Of a stretch of DNA of 64,000 bases, positions 1 to 14,877 are shown in pieces. The notes beneath the pieces are model-generated. The model had not been told where the DNA came from. It worked only from the letters and a program-made list of their open reading frames with translations, and searched no databases. The DNA is from Botryosphaeria dothidea (taxonomy: Eukaryota; Ascomycota; Dothideomycetes; Botryosphaeriales; Botryosphaeriaceae): the NCBI GenBank assembly GCA_011503125.2, contig WWBZ02000001.1, positions 2,046,001 to 2,110,000 on the forward strand, in the 5' to 3' direction. The position numbers were made by a program, and so were the translations under genes. Every line of letters starts with the position of its first letter. Position 1 is the first letter of the stretch.

Positions 1-1731
<1,731 letters not shown>

Positions 1732-3190
1732 TTTGAGTTGCTGTGAAACTCAGTGGTGCCGTTCCTGGCTATTGCCAGGGGGAGAGAAAGAAAGGTCGAA
1801 GTGACGGCAGTGGTCGCGAAAAAATATTGGTGGGGCTCGCCGCTAGGGCTGGCTGCTAGGCGGCCTGGAACTTGGGTGCGCCAGGCCAAAGGCAAAAAAA
1901 CCTTAACACGACACGCTCCACCTCGTTGCCTGCACCGATGGGCCCTGCCGCTGCCTTGAGTTCCTTTTTTGCCTCTCCTTCTGCCTGCCCGCTATTGCTC
2001 GCAGCGGGACGCGAACCCAAAACACGGCAATGACGCGCTTAGTTGCTGGCCGTTCCCATCACTCTGGTCAGCTAAAAATCTGACAGCTGCCCGAAGGGAC
2101 GCAATGCATACTCACGCGGCGATCTTCGATGTAATGGCTGCACAGCAGGCCTTGCACATCCAACTCACGCCCTGCGCTCTGCTTCCGTTTCTGCGCGCAG
2201 AAAATGCGACAAGATGAGACGGCTCTCCGTAGCGAGGGGCACTCCAAGCTGCGCCGACAGGTCCGGATGCAATGTCTTGGTCATAAATGATGCGTGAAAA
2301 CAGGACTTGCATGCGACCTTAAATCGTTCGCTCATCTGCACGGTTCAAGGCAGATTTGGTGTCTAGAACGCATGCGTCGGACGACGTGCTTCATGTCTGT
2401 ATGAGCTGTCCACATTTACTCCTGATGCGTAGAAAGATAACAGTCCCAAGCCTAAAAACGGAGCAACAGGTGTACGTAAGGAGTCGAAGCATTCATTCAG
2501 ATATGAATGGTTAGATCGACAGGACTGCTCCAACTGCCCATGAATCCTTGTGAGTTATTTATGTTATTGCTGAAGCTCTTAGATGAGTCTATCTCTTCGC
2601 GTTGTAGGGTAAGGAACCCCGGGGGGGTTTTTTTGCAACAATAAGCAGCACCCAGTGCTCTTCAAGATTGATGCACGTACAGTGATACAAAAGCCGATTC
2701 GGCGCGGACGCGGGGCAGATTCATGCTCGGCGGTACAAGGCAGAACCGAAGCCTGACTAGAAATTAACTGACAATGCGATCTTTACGACGTAGCGAACAA
2801 GTAATTGCACGCGAACCACCTCTTTTGCTATTTGGTCATATACACGCACCTGGTTCTTCCCACTACGTAGCCTTCATGATTCGTGCCATCCATACTAGTC
2901 TCGATCTTCCATCACACTGCCTCTTTCTTCCAGTGTGAGATATCATGACAGAAACAGAACAAGTCGCGCATATGTAGCTGCCAGAATGCTACGTACCGAT
3001 GCCTTTTGCCGAAATACGCGCACTCGCCGTAGGAAAAACAGATGGAAATCTTCGAATCCGTGCTGCGCGCCAAAGGGAGATAATAGAAGGGGTATGCCAT
3101 GCCAGCTTTAATATGACCCACAATATGCCCGTTTATCACCAAGTGTTCCTTAACAGTAATCCCGATTTTAGATACTAATTCCAGCTCAGC
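1732..3190. other. Intergenic: CTP synthase promoter and vosA 3' flank
   Basis: No supported gene. It contains the upstream region of CTP synthase (minus strand) and, nearer 3190, the 3' region of vosA. A short homopolymer patch (G7 then T7) lies near 2619-2634. The few ORFs are under 85 codons with no recognisable motif. Confidence 0.6.
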
Positions 3191-4718
3191 TTACTCTCTG
3201 CGCCGTTTGCGCCCTGAATGCGACTCATTGTCTCCTTGGTCGTCCTCGTCGCTGATGTGACTTGCCCGCCGCCGGGCGAGCGCCTTCTCATTCCCTTTCT
3301 TGACTTGAATGTTGCATCCTTGCAACTTCAGTGCTCTTGTTAGAGCACTGCTGGGCCTCATTCCTGGAAAGTCCTTGGCTGTGTATACGGTGAAGACATC
3401 GCTCAAGACTTCGGTCAAAATCGGCATCAGACCACCGACATGCAAGTTCATCGGGTCGATGCGCATCAAGACGAAGCGGAGCCTGTACTTGCCGTGTGTA
3501 CGGCAAGATAGGTCAGGGAAGCAAAAGAAACAGCCCTCCTGATCATGCTCGTCTTTCGCAACCGAGGGCGAAGCGACGAGTTGGCCCATGAGACGCCTGG
3601 TGGTTCTCCGGTCGGGTTGGATGAGTGCCGTCTCCTCGTTCGTCCCGTCGGCGTTCCAGAGCGTGCAGTGTACGACGTTCAGTGAATATCGAAGCTCATC
3701 CGGGTCTGACTGCCCAGTCTTTGGGTCTGTCACAGTGAGTTGAATAATTGGTGGAGGATCGATCACTCTCCGGTCACGCTCTCCAAATCCGCAGGCTCTC
3801 GCAGCGACTGGCTGTTGCCGAACGATGAGCTTATACTCATACTGTCTAGGAAGCTATTAGCAAATGCACATTTTAGCTGGGAGTTGGAGCGTACATCTTG
3901 TCCTGCTGCGGTCCACGGAAGGGTGCATTAGGAATGATGCTGGGTCCAGCACCAGCTGCTGCCGCTGCCGCTGCCGTTGCCGGTGGTGGAGGCGGAGGAG
4001 GCGGTGGTCTCTGGGCCGGCAGAGGAGCTGCAGGCTCGGGGTAAGTTGCAGCTGTTCCATAGGACGAGGCTGCCGATCCACGATGTGAGTCGATTGAGCC
4101 GCGGAAGGAGGCATTGCTGGGCGGGTAGCTGGATGTGTAATTAGGTGAGGGTAGCGGCTGGTACGCTTGCTGCCTCTGCGGGGGAGGTGGGGGAGGGTTT
4201 CCTTGAGGGGCGTAATGGGATTCCTGGTGAATGGGACGCGGCTCTTCTGGATATCTCGCCGCTACCGGCCGTGGTGGAGGTCCTCTCGGCTCGCCTTGTG
4301 ACCTAGGAGAAACGTTACGGCCATACTGCAGGGAAGGAGAGTACGGCGGGTCTGAGCGAGGCGGCGTATAGGGATTGGCGGACAATAACTTGTCGACGGG
4401 AGCTGCTGAGCGGGACTGGGAGCGATGTTGCTCTGGCCTGGACTGAACTGGAGCGGAGGTGGTGGTGGGCAGAGAGTGGATGGAGGGCAAAGAGCGCTGA
4501 GAAGGCGAGAAGAAGGGCGGGAAGTCAGGTCGCACGGGATCCCGAGGCACAGCGAGAGGAGGAAGCTGTACGGGCTGGGGCAGACGACGGTAGGGGTCTC
4601 CAAGGTAGGGCGGCGGAGGAAAGTGCGGGAGGTTCTGAGTCTCGGTCATGGCCATTTGAGTGGTGGTCTGGGTGGAGTTTGGAGGATGTATCGGCGACGG
4701 CGCTGGAGGTCGGGACAT
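3191..4718 (-). CDS. vosA: VosA-type velvet-domain regulator
   Basis: Nuclear velvet-family DNA-binding regulator of spore maturation, trehalose content and development; the family forms VosA-VelB heterodimers. Exons 4718-3895 and 3845-3191, joined by a 49-nt intron (3846-3894), give 492 aa. The velvet domain starts at about residue 276: YEYKLIVRQQPVAARACGF, then GERDRR and DPPPIIQL, then EGCFFCFPDLSCRT, DVFTVYTAKDFPGMRPSSAL and LQGC. These are VosA signatures; VelB carries an insertion in the domain that is absent here. The first ~275 residues are a Pro-rich, disordered region with a poly-Pro/poly-Ala tract next to the domain, much longer than the short N-terminus of Aspergillus VosA. The C-terminus is acidic then basic (SGRKRRRE), a likely nuclear signal. 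I chose the ATG at 4718 (MSRPPAP); ATGs at MAMTETQ or at 4886 are possible. The upstream region is about 10 kb without genes. Confidence 0.88.
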
Positions 4719-7700
4719 GCGTGTTATTAGTTGTCCGCGGCAGGACACGATGCACGAAGCCGCATTGGGAGCTCCGCTCGTCGTTGGCCGTGACCCGCAA
4801 ACCAGAGTCGGTGAGGGCAGCGAGACAGTCGAAACAGCAGGCGACCCAAACGGTCCAATGTGGCGGATACGGAGGTTAAAAGGCACGAGCGGGCCGCGGT
4901 GTCAAGGTTGTATCTGGATCGACATGGACAGGCAGGCAGGAAGCTTCAGAGCGCGTCGGCTATGCTGCTGGCTGTCGAGGGCTTCTGGGATTTGTTCCAG
5001 GGATGCCAAAGCCTCACGCCAGACATTTGCGACAACCTGGGATGGCAGCGGCCGAGGCGTGGGCTTGACTCAGGCCGGGCTGCTCGATTGGCGCGCTGGG
5101 GCACCGGGTTCGTCGCGGCCAATGGGCCCTGGGGCGTCCTGCAGGCCGTGGGGGAGGGCTTGGGATGGGACGGTGGGCGGCAGGCAGGCGTTCCGGCGGC
5201 AGGTCAGGATATGCCGGGTTTTATCTGCGCGGCACACGGGCTAGCCTGATGCGCAAGGAGAGGTGCAGCTGATGGTGGTGATGCAGCCGCAGATGCGCAT
5301 TTTCGTCGCGCATCGTCAAATAAGGCGCTTTCCCGGGTCAAACACAAACAGCGGCCCCAGGTTTTTCGGCGCGACTGTTTCGCATCCGCGGGCGCTGCAG
5401 GTGTCACGCCCAGCAATTTGTGAGTGCGCAGTTACATGCCAGCGCGCCTGCGAGGGCTCAGGGCGCCGCAAGGAGGTGGGCAGAAACTGGAATGCGGAAT
5501 GGTCAACACGGTGCCGCCGTGCGCCCTCTGCCCTCGTGCGACGCCGCTTGCCGGGCGCTGCAGGCCGGAGGTGTCTGGCAACCAGGAATCGATCTGTCAA
5601 CGGCGGCCCTTGGCGTGGCGCTCCTTAGCTGCCGTTGACTGACGGCCAGAGCCAGATCTGCCCCAGGCCCCACGCTCCCAAAGCGCCGTAGCTGCTTTCG
5701 CCGCCTCTTGCAGCGCCAGAGCCCGTCGGCTGCGCGCGCAGGCCCGCCGCCGCTGCCGCTGCCGCACGCCTCCCATTTGGACTGCGCTGCGTCGCGCCGT
5801 GCGACGTGCCCGCCCCGCGGCGCGAGTATATAACAGTGCCCGCCGCCGCCGCGCAGACTCACCACGTCGTCGCCGGCTGCGCAGGCGGCAGAATGCTTAA
5901 TCGCGCGCGCTGCAACTGCAGCCGTGGCGCCCGTCCGCTCTGGGCGACGCCTGCTGCTTTCGCGTGGCCCGCCCTGCCGTTTTGGGGCGCGCGGCGATGA
6001 AAAGGGATGGCCGGCGCAGGGCTGGTCACCTCGCTTCCAGCGCTCCACTGCACCAGCGAGCGCTTTTCGATAGCGCTGTGCGACGGGTCGCCTGTGGCGG
6101 TGATGTAAGTCTCATCCGCCAGGGAAAAGATGTGAGCGCGCGCGGCCTTGGCATTGAGACCACGCCTGGCTGCGAGGCTGCTCCGACATCATGTCTCGCT
6201 GCTGACCGCCCGCACGCTGCTGCCCGCCGGCCTGCCGCAGCATTTCTGAGGCGGCTCCGACCAGCGGCCAGCGGCCAGCGTCCTGCACATGAGCGCTGCT
6301 GGAGCAATGCAGGGATACCGCTGCCGGGCGACGCTTTAGCCCGGCGGCGATCAACGCCTCTGCCGCGAGACGAGATGGCCCGCGCAGCAGTCGCATTGTG
6401 GTGCTCGCTCGCCCTGGAGCCTCGCTACCGCCCGCGGCCGCTAAGCCATCGCGGTCCTTTCACCAACCTCATCCCTACTCCCAGCGCCCCCCGTCATCTA
6501 CGTCCGCATGCGCCCGCGAACAGCGGCCCTGCTCCCTGATCACCGCCCCTGGTCCCGACGCCTGCATGGCGATGCACATCTCGGCCGCCGGGCGCCAGCC
6601 TGGGTCAGTGGTCCGCGCGCGCCGGGCTCCCATGTCTTATGACGGGCATTTACGGTTTGGCTGCGTGCGCTGCGCTGCCGCTCTGGGCCTAGGGCATGCA
6701 GCTGTTGCCGGCGACCAGGACGCGACCCGGGAATGAGTCGAATTTCTCTCCGCTTGCGTAGCTCCTCGTAACAGTCCGTTGACCATGTTTATATCAGACA
6801 CGTCCGTTCATAGCTGTACCGGGTCGCTGGTTCCATTTCTTTTGCTCTGGCGTTTTGGCCTCCCCTTATTTTCTCGCCTATCCGCTGCCTGCACCTGCCT
6901 CGGCTGTCCTTCGCCGGCTAAATGCCGCCTCCAGTTCGCGCTGCCCATTGGCGAGCCCACCGTCAGGAGAAAGAGCCTTCCGCGGTGCGTAGCCGTAGCA
7001 TCAGCTCGTTTCCAGCCTGAATCCACGCATGGCTCGGTGGATCACCAGGCCCGCCCTCACTCTGGTCCAGGCGTCTAGAGCGCCGCGCCCGGCAGTCGAG
7101 CAGTCAAGCGCAGCGCGGCCTTCGCTCCCACCGACGTGATGCACGCCGACCGTACCGCCGAGGCAGCGGCGAAGCTTGTCTGGCGTTGATAAGATGGCCT
7201 GGGCAAATCACGATCGATATGGCTCTGAGTAAGGCGATCGACATCCAGGCACAAGCCACAGCAGCGTGACGATGCGGGGACGCTCGCGCGGGACGTGGCG
7301 AGGCGTTCGGGCCATTTCAGCACTGGCGCGAGTTTATTGCCATGAGTCGCGGCAGCCGACAATCAGGCAGTACGAGAACCAGGAACCAGGCTTCATCGAT
7401 ACCCGATGCTCCCAAGTGGCCTTCTGGGAGGCCGCTGGCTGTCGGCCCCGGATCAGATAACGGCAGTGATCACGCCTGCATGAATCTTGATCGTGCAGCT
7501 GTCTCGGAAGCTCGGGCAGCGGGCCAGCGTGCGTCAGATGGCGAAAAGTCGCCTCCTGACTCCCAGATGCTGGCGCTGCCTGCTGTCTGCTGGTTGCGGC
7601 GGAGCATTGTGGGCGCGATGGCAGCCGACGCTGGGAGAGCATTCGAGGAATCCGCAAGCGAGCCCGTTTCTGGCACCGCCAAAGTCTGGGTAATTGGCCG

Positions 7701-9085
7701 GCGTGGGTGCTCGAGGGAGCGACGAACAGCGGAGGTCCCTGCAGCAATGTCGCTGCTATGACGGCGGCCGGAAGGTTGCGACATCGCCTCCATAAGGGTG
7801 CAGCCAATAATGCAACCATCAGCCCATTGCTCAAAAGCACGGCTCGGCCGTTCTTCTCAGTAAACCTGGTTTTAGAGCACACCACCGCAATTTCGCATTG
7901 TTCGTCGTTGCCGGCTAGTCAGCGGTTGGCAGCTTGGTTGTGCACGACTCTACCCAATCACACGCCGCAGTGCCCCCCCGAGGAACATCGCCCTGCCTTC
8001 TTGGGCAATGGGGTGGCCATGCTGCACATTCACGTCCACCGGGCCGACTTCCTGAAGGCGTGCAGATCTCCAGTGTCCACCGGCGCATGTGAAGCCGGAG
8101 CTGCTCACCGTTGAGCCGACCGCCCCGAAACTCCCAACAAAGCATCTTGACCCTACACCCCCATTTAAACAGCAGCTGTGGGCGAAACAGGACCGAGAAT
8201 GCTTTAGACTTCTGCTAATGCACGCAAGCTGACATGGAGGCACTTGAGACCTCTTGGCATCCCCTATCCGCCCGCCGCGCGCGCTCATTGCCGCTTCAGG
8301 ATCCGCGGTCAAATCTCCATGCTTGGCTCCTCTTAACTCAGCGTTAACCTGGATCCGGGAATTGCACTCGTGGTGCCATCGTGTCAGGGTGCATGTCAGC
8401 CGTTCTGCCGCGCTCATTAAGCATTTACGCGCCAACTGCGGTAGTTCTATCCACGGCGATGCGGCTTGGGTGCCTTTTCCGGCTATTCCTAGTTGTACGC
8501 GTTCCTGAAGGCAAGGCTGCTATGGATGCCTAACTCTACTGACGGAGGGTAGCACTGTTAGCTGCGGATCTGGTGGCTCTGGTCTCCACTCCGCACCGTT
8601 CTCAGGCGCCCCGTACAATAATATCCATCCAAGCTTGATTGAATATGTCTCGGAGCGTGTACCGCAATAGGAAATAATTAAATACAGCCAATGGAGATCG
8701 TTCACACCATCTGGAATCCAAGCCGATCACTCCTTTTTCAGACTAGCGAAAGATCCTGTGTGGTTGGCCAAGTGCGAGCTATATTGCCGTCATTGACAGT
8801 CTCGCCCATCCCAGCGTCCAAGATTGTACCCGAATCGCCGCTTTTGGAATCAGGGTCCGCAAATACTCGGATCGGGAGCTTCTGTAGGCGTTGTCCTGTG
8901 GAATCGGCTGATTCGCCACTGAAATGCTGTAGGCGTATGAAAGAGCCAAAAGATGTTATAGGCCAAGTGCATAGTACGCTTTGGTCGTTTTCGGACGCGA
9001 GGGTTCCTTCTTTCCCTCCTAACGCGGTCAGTCTTGTCGAACTACCGAACAGTCCATATAGAATTGCCGAATTAACATGACTCCT

Positions 9086-9096
9086 GGTTCGATTCC
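9086..9096 (+). promoter_or_regulatory. Orphan Pol III B-box-like site
   Basis: GGTTCGATTCC is an exact match to the tRNA B box (GGTTCGANTCC). I found no A box or tRNA fold within the preceding 100 nt, so this is not a tRNA gene. It could be an isolated TFIIIC site, a tRNA relic or chance. Confidence 0.25.
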
Positions 9097-12000
9097 AAAA
9101 CGTACAGGTAAAAAGAGTTTAAAGTGTGGCGCTGATTACCCTTTTGAGTATCACTCGATCTCCGCAACCCGGCTTTTCTTTGTAATTATTGTTAAGATCA
9201 TGCACGGCATTTTCGAATAACTTCACGTTCCGGATCGACGCAATCGTGCAGCTCCCTCGTGCAAGCCCTGTCTCCAGGCGTCCTCGGCATAAAAAGGAGT
9301 CCGACTTGATTGGTGGTAATGGAACCTACTTGATCCGCGACCTAAATTTGAGCGGCCTCGACGCCTGCGTTGAAGATAATTCCGACTGCTAAGCGAATTG
9401 AACCCAAGAAAGACTCGTGTCTATAAAAACTCCGTCGTCTTCGGGTAGTCAACAACCTGCTCGCCTAAAATTTCCAGCAGTACTCAACTCCTCCCCCATG
9501 CACTGTGGAACTTCGGTCGATGACACTTAACATTTTCAAATTACTAGCCTCGGAGATATCCCTGCAGTGATTTGCCGCGGCTCGTATAGTTGAGGATTCA
9601 TCGCGGCACAGAGACTCGTTAAACGGCACAACCAACACATTCGGCTAATCCTTTTTATTTTGAGTAAGACCCTTTTCCTTTTTGAGAAATATAAAGTAGA
9701 AGTGTCTCAAGAAGCGAAAAGGCTGCGCGACGGAGGAACGCAAAGTTTGCGGCGTCTTGATGATTCTCAATTGCCTCCCCACAAATTGCTTTGCTGATGC
9801 CGCAGGCACGGAGGCTGTTCCGCTCAAGCCAATGAGGCAAACCTGTCTTTATCACATACCCTTCTCACACGGGCTGAATGGGGCAATGCAGCCTGATAAC
9901 CCTCCTCGCACGGTGACGCCATGGTGCGTCCATCTCAGTGTCGCTTCGTTTTCCCCGAAGCTTAACCTTTCCCAAAGAATGCGTGCTTCGCTGCCTCTCT
10001 TTGGTCAAAAGTGCCAAAAGGGGCGCCCCCAAATTAAATGCTCGCTGGCCTCGACTTCATCCAGCGGCGTCGCAGCGGGTCTGTGCGATACCTTTCTGCT
10101 GCAGCAAGCACTGATTTGATGTGGGAGATGGCACGGTAACTTTCGAAGCCACGGCCAGCTGTGACTATGCTGACGGAGACCCTGCAGAACGGCCCCCTTT
10201 TGCGGCTTACCTGTGACCGGGCATTCGTTGCCAGCTTGCCATTGCCTGGTGCCATACAAGTGTCACATTCACTCTGCTTCACGCCACCAAGCCCAGAGAC
10301 AGGACTGCCAACAGCAGGGGAAAAGACCTGGCTGACAAGGACGCGCTCCACGGGCCCCGGACATAGCTGCTGTCACAACGAGCAACTAAACCCCTCAAAC
10401 AGCGAGCACACAGAGGATCAACGTATCTGCCCGAGCGGGTTTTGTTATCCGAGAAGTTCTCATTCGACCGATCAGCGAGCATTGTGGAGACCCGAACAGG
10501 CCGGCAACACTCCACACGGACAGGCGCAGGCCTCGCGCACTACCCGAATACCCGGCAACAGGGCTCACAGCGGAGCAACGTATGAGCGTCAGCAACCCGA
10601 CCCAGCCGCCAGCGAACCGAGAAGCAGCACCTGCACTGCTGGGCCATTGGGTTTCGTCTTGAATCTTACCGCTCCGGGCTCACGGCTGCCGTGGCCCACG
10701 ACCCCATAGGGAAGGTAGCTGACTATGTACGTCCAAGTGGGTGGGTGGCCAATGTGGGTCGATGCGACCATTGCTGCGGACAATTCAGGCTATAGCGCCT
10801 GCGCTCACGCACACTGGAGTCCGGATGCACGAAACTCGTGGGCTACCTTTCTTCAAGGCCCTGGGGCCCTCTTCCATCCCGGCCAACCCTGAGCCATTTC
10901 ACTCTGCCCACGCGCCACCCGCACGTGTCAACCCGGTTCTCGCTCCGTCACGCTCCTGCAGATTGATTGCGACAACTTTGCCACAACCTACCGCCACTGG
11001 TGATGCTACCGTTTTGGGCGAGTGGCCGCGTTGCTCTGGATCTGTAGTCCGCTCACAGAGCTGTGGCCCATGCTTAATGCCGGAAGCTTTTTAGGTTGTG
11101 ATGCTGGCACAGGCTCTGGAGTCGGCTCATCATGCATGCCCATCCCACAGCTTACCATGGCCGTTATACTGCGCATCCTAGCGATGATGCATGGCTCCGC
11201 AGGTAGGTGACAGACTGCCGGCGCACCATACGCGATACGAAAACGGATGTACAGCTTCGCCTGCATCAACTACTACAAGCAGCTTAGCCATGATAATTTG
11301 CGCCGCTCGAACATACTTTGGCCGGGCTTCAACGTTCCGAGTCTCCACTTGGCTGGAGTTTGCATCCGTCTTTACTAAGAAGCTCTTTTTCTTTCCGCCT
11401 TTACCAATCCCCAGCCGCTCTAGACTTACGGCCGTCAGTCTCGACGTTCATCTGAGAATGACTAGCCTCTCGGCTTGATGGTTCCGCAGCTAGTGTGCCC
11501 TATTAGGTCCTCTACCAAACGTACGATGATGCACTGTCATCCGAATTCCCGTTTCTGCAGAGCAATGCCTGCAGTGATTCCATGAGCGTGGTCACCTTCC
11601 AACAGCATCGTGAAAAGCAAACGCTCCGTATTTCCCTAGGTCCGATGATACACACGTATGTAGAGCAAAGCTACCGTGCGGGGTCCGCATCCAAGTTCGC
11701 TTGACGCTGACGCATCGGGCTCGAATTGATCGATTAATTAACGCACTCTGTGAAGGCGTGGTAGAAGACAGTACTGTGTGCGTACTCCAATCGTTTTCTG
11801 CTTTCTTGTGTTCTCATCATGCTCAACCAATAGCACATCTACCGCCTCACTTCTGCTGACCGTGGAACCAGCCTCACTCGCTCTTCTGTACAGATTTGCG
11901 TCTCCTGTCAGGAGCGACTGCTGCACAACCCCGCCACAGCCCCATAAACTGTAAAGCACACGCCCACGCGCGTACCCGAATCATCCACACCTCATTCGCA

Positions 12001-12343
12001 GAATCTTTCTACCTGGCTACCCCGTCACCGGCACCTTCCATGCACCTGTTCTCCCATCATGTCGCTAATGGCATCCTCGGTATTCCTATCACTTGACTCT
12101 TAATGGAGGATCCCCCCGGCAAGTATCGCACGATCCGGCGAATTCATCCTTTCTCACGGCGTATCTACCTTGTCATTTGTCGCTTCCACATGTATACCTC
12201 GATTGTTACCCACGACATTCGCCACTTACACGCCTTTCCAATCTACAAAGCCGGCAGTTCCCACACCCGCATATATTAGCCCTCACCCTCAACAAGAGTG
12301 ACCCCGCACACCTTGAAGAAGATGCACGGTATCCTGTGGTTCT

Positions 12344-12480
12344 CTAGAATGATTTCTGTCTCTCTTCCAACCCCCCTCGCCAATATTTCCGCATTTCCCG
12401 CTCAACTCGTCCCTCCCGCCGGTTGCCTTCCCATTGATCCCGCACCCCTGCATCCCTCCCTTCCCTCCCTTCGCGCTTTT
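12344..12480 (+). promoter_or_regulatory. Pyrimidine-rich tract (promoter/leader-like)
   Basis: A strongly C+T-rich stretch on the plus strand, including ccctcccttccctccctt. Such tracts usually lie just upstream of transcription starts in filamentous fungi. No coding sequence follows that I can recognise, so any transcript would be non-coding or very short-ORF. Confidence 0.35.
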
Positions 12481-12628
12481 CTCCACATGAGGTTGCCGAA
12501 ATGCAACCGTTGATACCCCTACACCACCAGGGTATGGGTTCAGGCTTTTTCCCTGCGCCCGCAGCCGAGCCGCCCGTCAGCGAAGTAGGTAGCAATCCGC
12601 ACGCTCAACGCACGCGCACTCGCGCGCA

Positions 12629-12672
12629 TACACACACACACACACACACACACACAACAACACACACACACA
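12629..12672. repeat. (CA)n microsatellite
   Basis: About 44 nt of near-perfect CA dinucleotides with a single ACAACA interruption, inside the gene-free region upstream of vosA. Likely length-polymorphic between strains. Confidence 0.9.
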
Positions 12673-14877
12673 TGCACGCGCGGCACGCGCCGGGCGCTCC
12701 ATTAGATAGCGGACTGATGGGCTCATCGGGCAGCATCAATCAATCACACCGCAGCGGCGGACGGTCACGGGCTTTGCACCACTGACAAATGGGCGCGCAG
12801 ATGGAAGATGCCGTCCGTCACTCGCAGACCAGGGGAAACGTTTTTTTTTTCTGTCTCTGTCTCTCCCTTGCTGTTTCTTCTTACCGTCTCCGCCAAGCTG
12901 TTAGGCGAAGGTGTGTTGTATTGTGTGCGCAGTAGGTCAAGCCGTCATGCGCAGCCGACGTCGACGCCAATGCATGCACGTAATTTAAAAGCAACCTATC
13001 CAGCCATGTGGACGAAAAAAATGTCAAAATGATATAAGAAAAAGAAATGTGATATCTGCAGAAATGCAGGCCAAGCAACCGATATAGGGTCGGCGTACGA
13101 TTGCTGCATTCGGTGGTCGAGGAAATGGGAAGTGTGGATGATCTGGATCGGGGGGCGGGCAAAGCGGGAAGCTTATCGGTCCTTCAACCGGTGTCCAGGT
13201 GCTTGAGGTGGGGATAGAGTCATGCTCCTGGGTGAAAATCGTGTGATGGTGGTGGGAGTCATGGGTGTGTGCGATGATGTATGGTGTCGGTTCTGCGTTG
13301 AGACTGTGCTGAGGGTCAGTGACAAGGGGGGATTGCATGCAGGTGACTGCAACGTGAATAGCGCGGACAGCCCAGGCCCGGACGGAGATCCGCGAGACGA
13401 GGCATTTTCAAGCAGCCTCGGATCTCCTTTCGAGAAAGGGGCATAGAAGAACTGCGATTTTTGTCAAGTGTTCGCGTTGGGGATCAGCATCTCTCGGGAT
13501 TATCGACGCGGCTGGATTTGTAGGCTTGACCCCTCTCCTTCCGCCTATTTACCTTGATATTTTTGCCGGGGACGAACATTTTAATTTCTTGTAGGACCTA
13601 TGCACCTAGTATACCTTGTTTACGAAGTGAATGTTGGCTTCTTTTTTTTTTTTGCTTAAACTCTGTGTTAGTGGGCGCTTTGATACCAATGCCTGGCCAA
13701 TGAGCGGATATTCTTTCGATACCTATCATCGGACGTGCACGCCCAAACACTATGCGCCAGCCTCTTAATGCTCTTTTTTAACACACACGCGTCACGCATG
13801 AGGTCAAAGATCGCAGCAGCCGCCGGCACGGCCGTACCCGGCCCCGCTCACTCGGACAGCATGGCGCGCCGAGCCCAGCCCAAGCCACCGAGCAAAAGAA
13901 CTTAAATTCATGAAACACATCGTTCGCCCCCCGGCGGGAAGGGAAGCTCCTCTATAGCAGGAAGTCTATGTTGTGGATGCACGTCCCAGCGCACGTCCGC
14001 TCCGCCGCAACAACGAAAGTTTCAGAGAAGATGCTACAAGGGAGATGGCTGGAACGACGCACAGGGAGCCCTTCGTGGCCACGCATACCTGGCACATGGA
14101 AGCCTGCGTATAGGGTCTGGAAACAGGGGCGGCTAGCATGGAATTCATTACCAATACCACGGGCAGCCAGGGTGCGGAGATGGCACCGTGGACGTTGTTA
14201 TTACTAAGTACACTCTACCGGTTCACATAGGGAGGGAGGGGCAAAGACGTACCTAGGTTGAGTTTCTGCTTCCCGGCGGACTGGTGTCTTTGCGTGATGT
14301 TGGAGGTTGAGTGTATAGGCTTCCTCTAAGCTATCGTATCTCGCACAGCATACATGTGCTGTTCCGTTCTATCGGATGCCTTACGTATTTGATGATTGTG
14401 GCGAGATGCCATACTCTGCGAACTGTTGACCAGGGTGCGAGGCAGCAAAGCAAGATAAGGCATCCATTTGTCTGATGCGGCTCCTATACAACTAGTGGCA
14501 TTTTTCAATGCCGTCTTTTCCGGTTCTTCGTGCTTGCGACCGCACGATCGGTGGCGGACAGACTGACTATCGAGGTGATAGAGGAGGCCTGAATCGGGAC
14601 TCGGCGTGTTATTAGCGTTCCCACTGAAGACGGAGATGTGTACAGAGAAGGCATGCAGTGCGGCCGCTAGTTTACGATTGAATATCACGTCAGAAGCAAA
14701 TTGTGTACGTAGGCTGTGCTTATCTCGTTCAACATTGGCATGAAGAATTGATCCACAATGTCCTCTATTCAGAATATTTTGGCCCCCATGTCAGGGCTTG
14801 TAGTATATGCTACGATAGACGCTGTCTCATGTAGATGACTGATAGAGTACGGACGCAAGCTGAAGCCAACCCTTGAT

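Larger units (their letters stand above)
4719..14877. other. 10-kb stretch without recognisable genes
   Basis: From the vosA start to the PUS1 stop I see no ORF with a family motif on either strand, and I could not assemble conserved exons. About 5000-6700 is GC-rich and CpG-rich with overlapping open frames on both strands, as expected from composition. A TATATA element is near 5827. From about 8100 the composition is mixed. A CT-rich tract (12344-12480) and a CA microsatellite (12629-12672) resemble promoter or leader DNA. It could be a long vosA regulatory region, untranslated transcripts or decayed DNA. No transposon coding sequence was seen. Confidence 0.5.

Noticed and set aside
5500..6540. 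Several ORFs of 90-191 codons on both strands
   Set aside because: GC-rich DNA gives open frames on both strands at once; Ala/Arg/Pro-rich with no domain.
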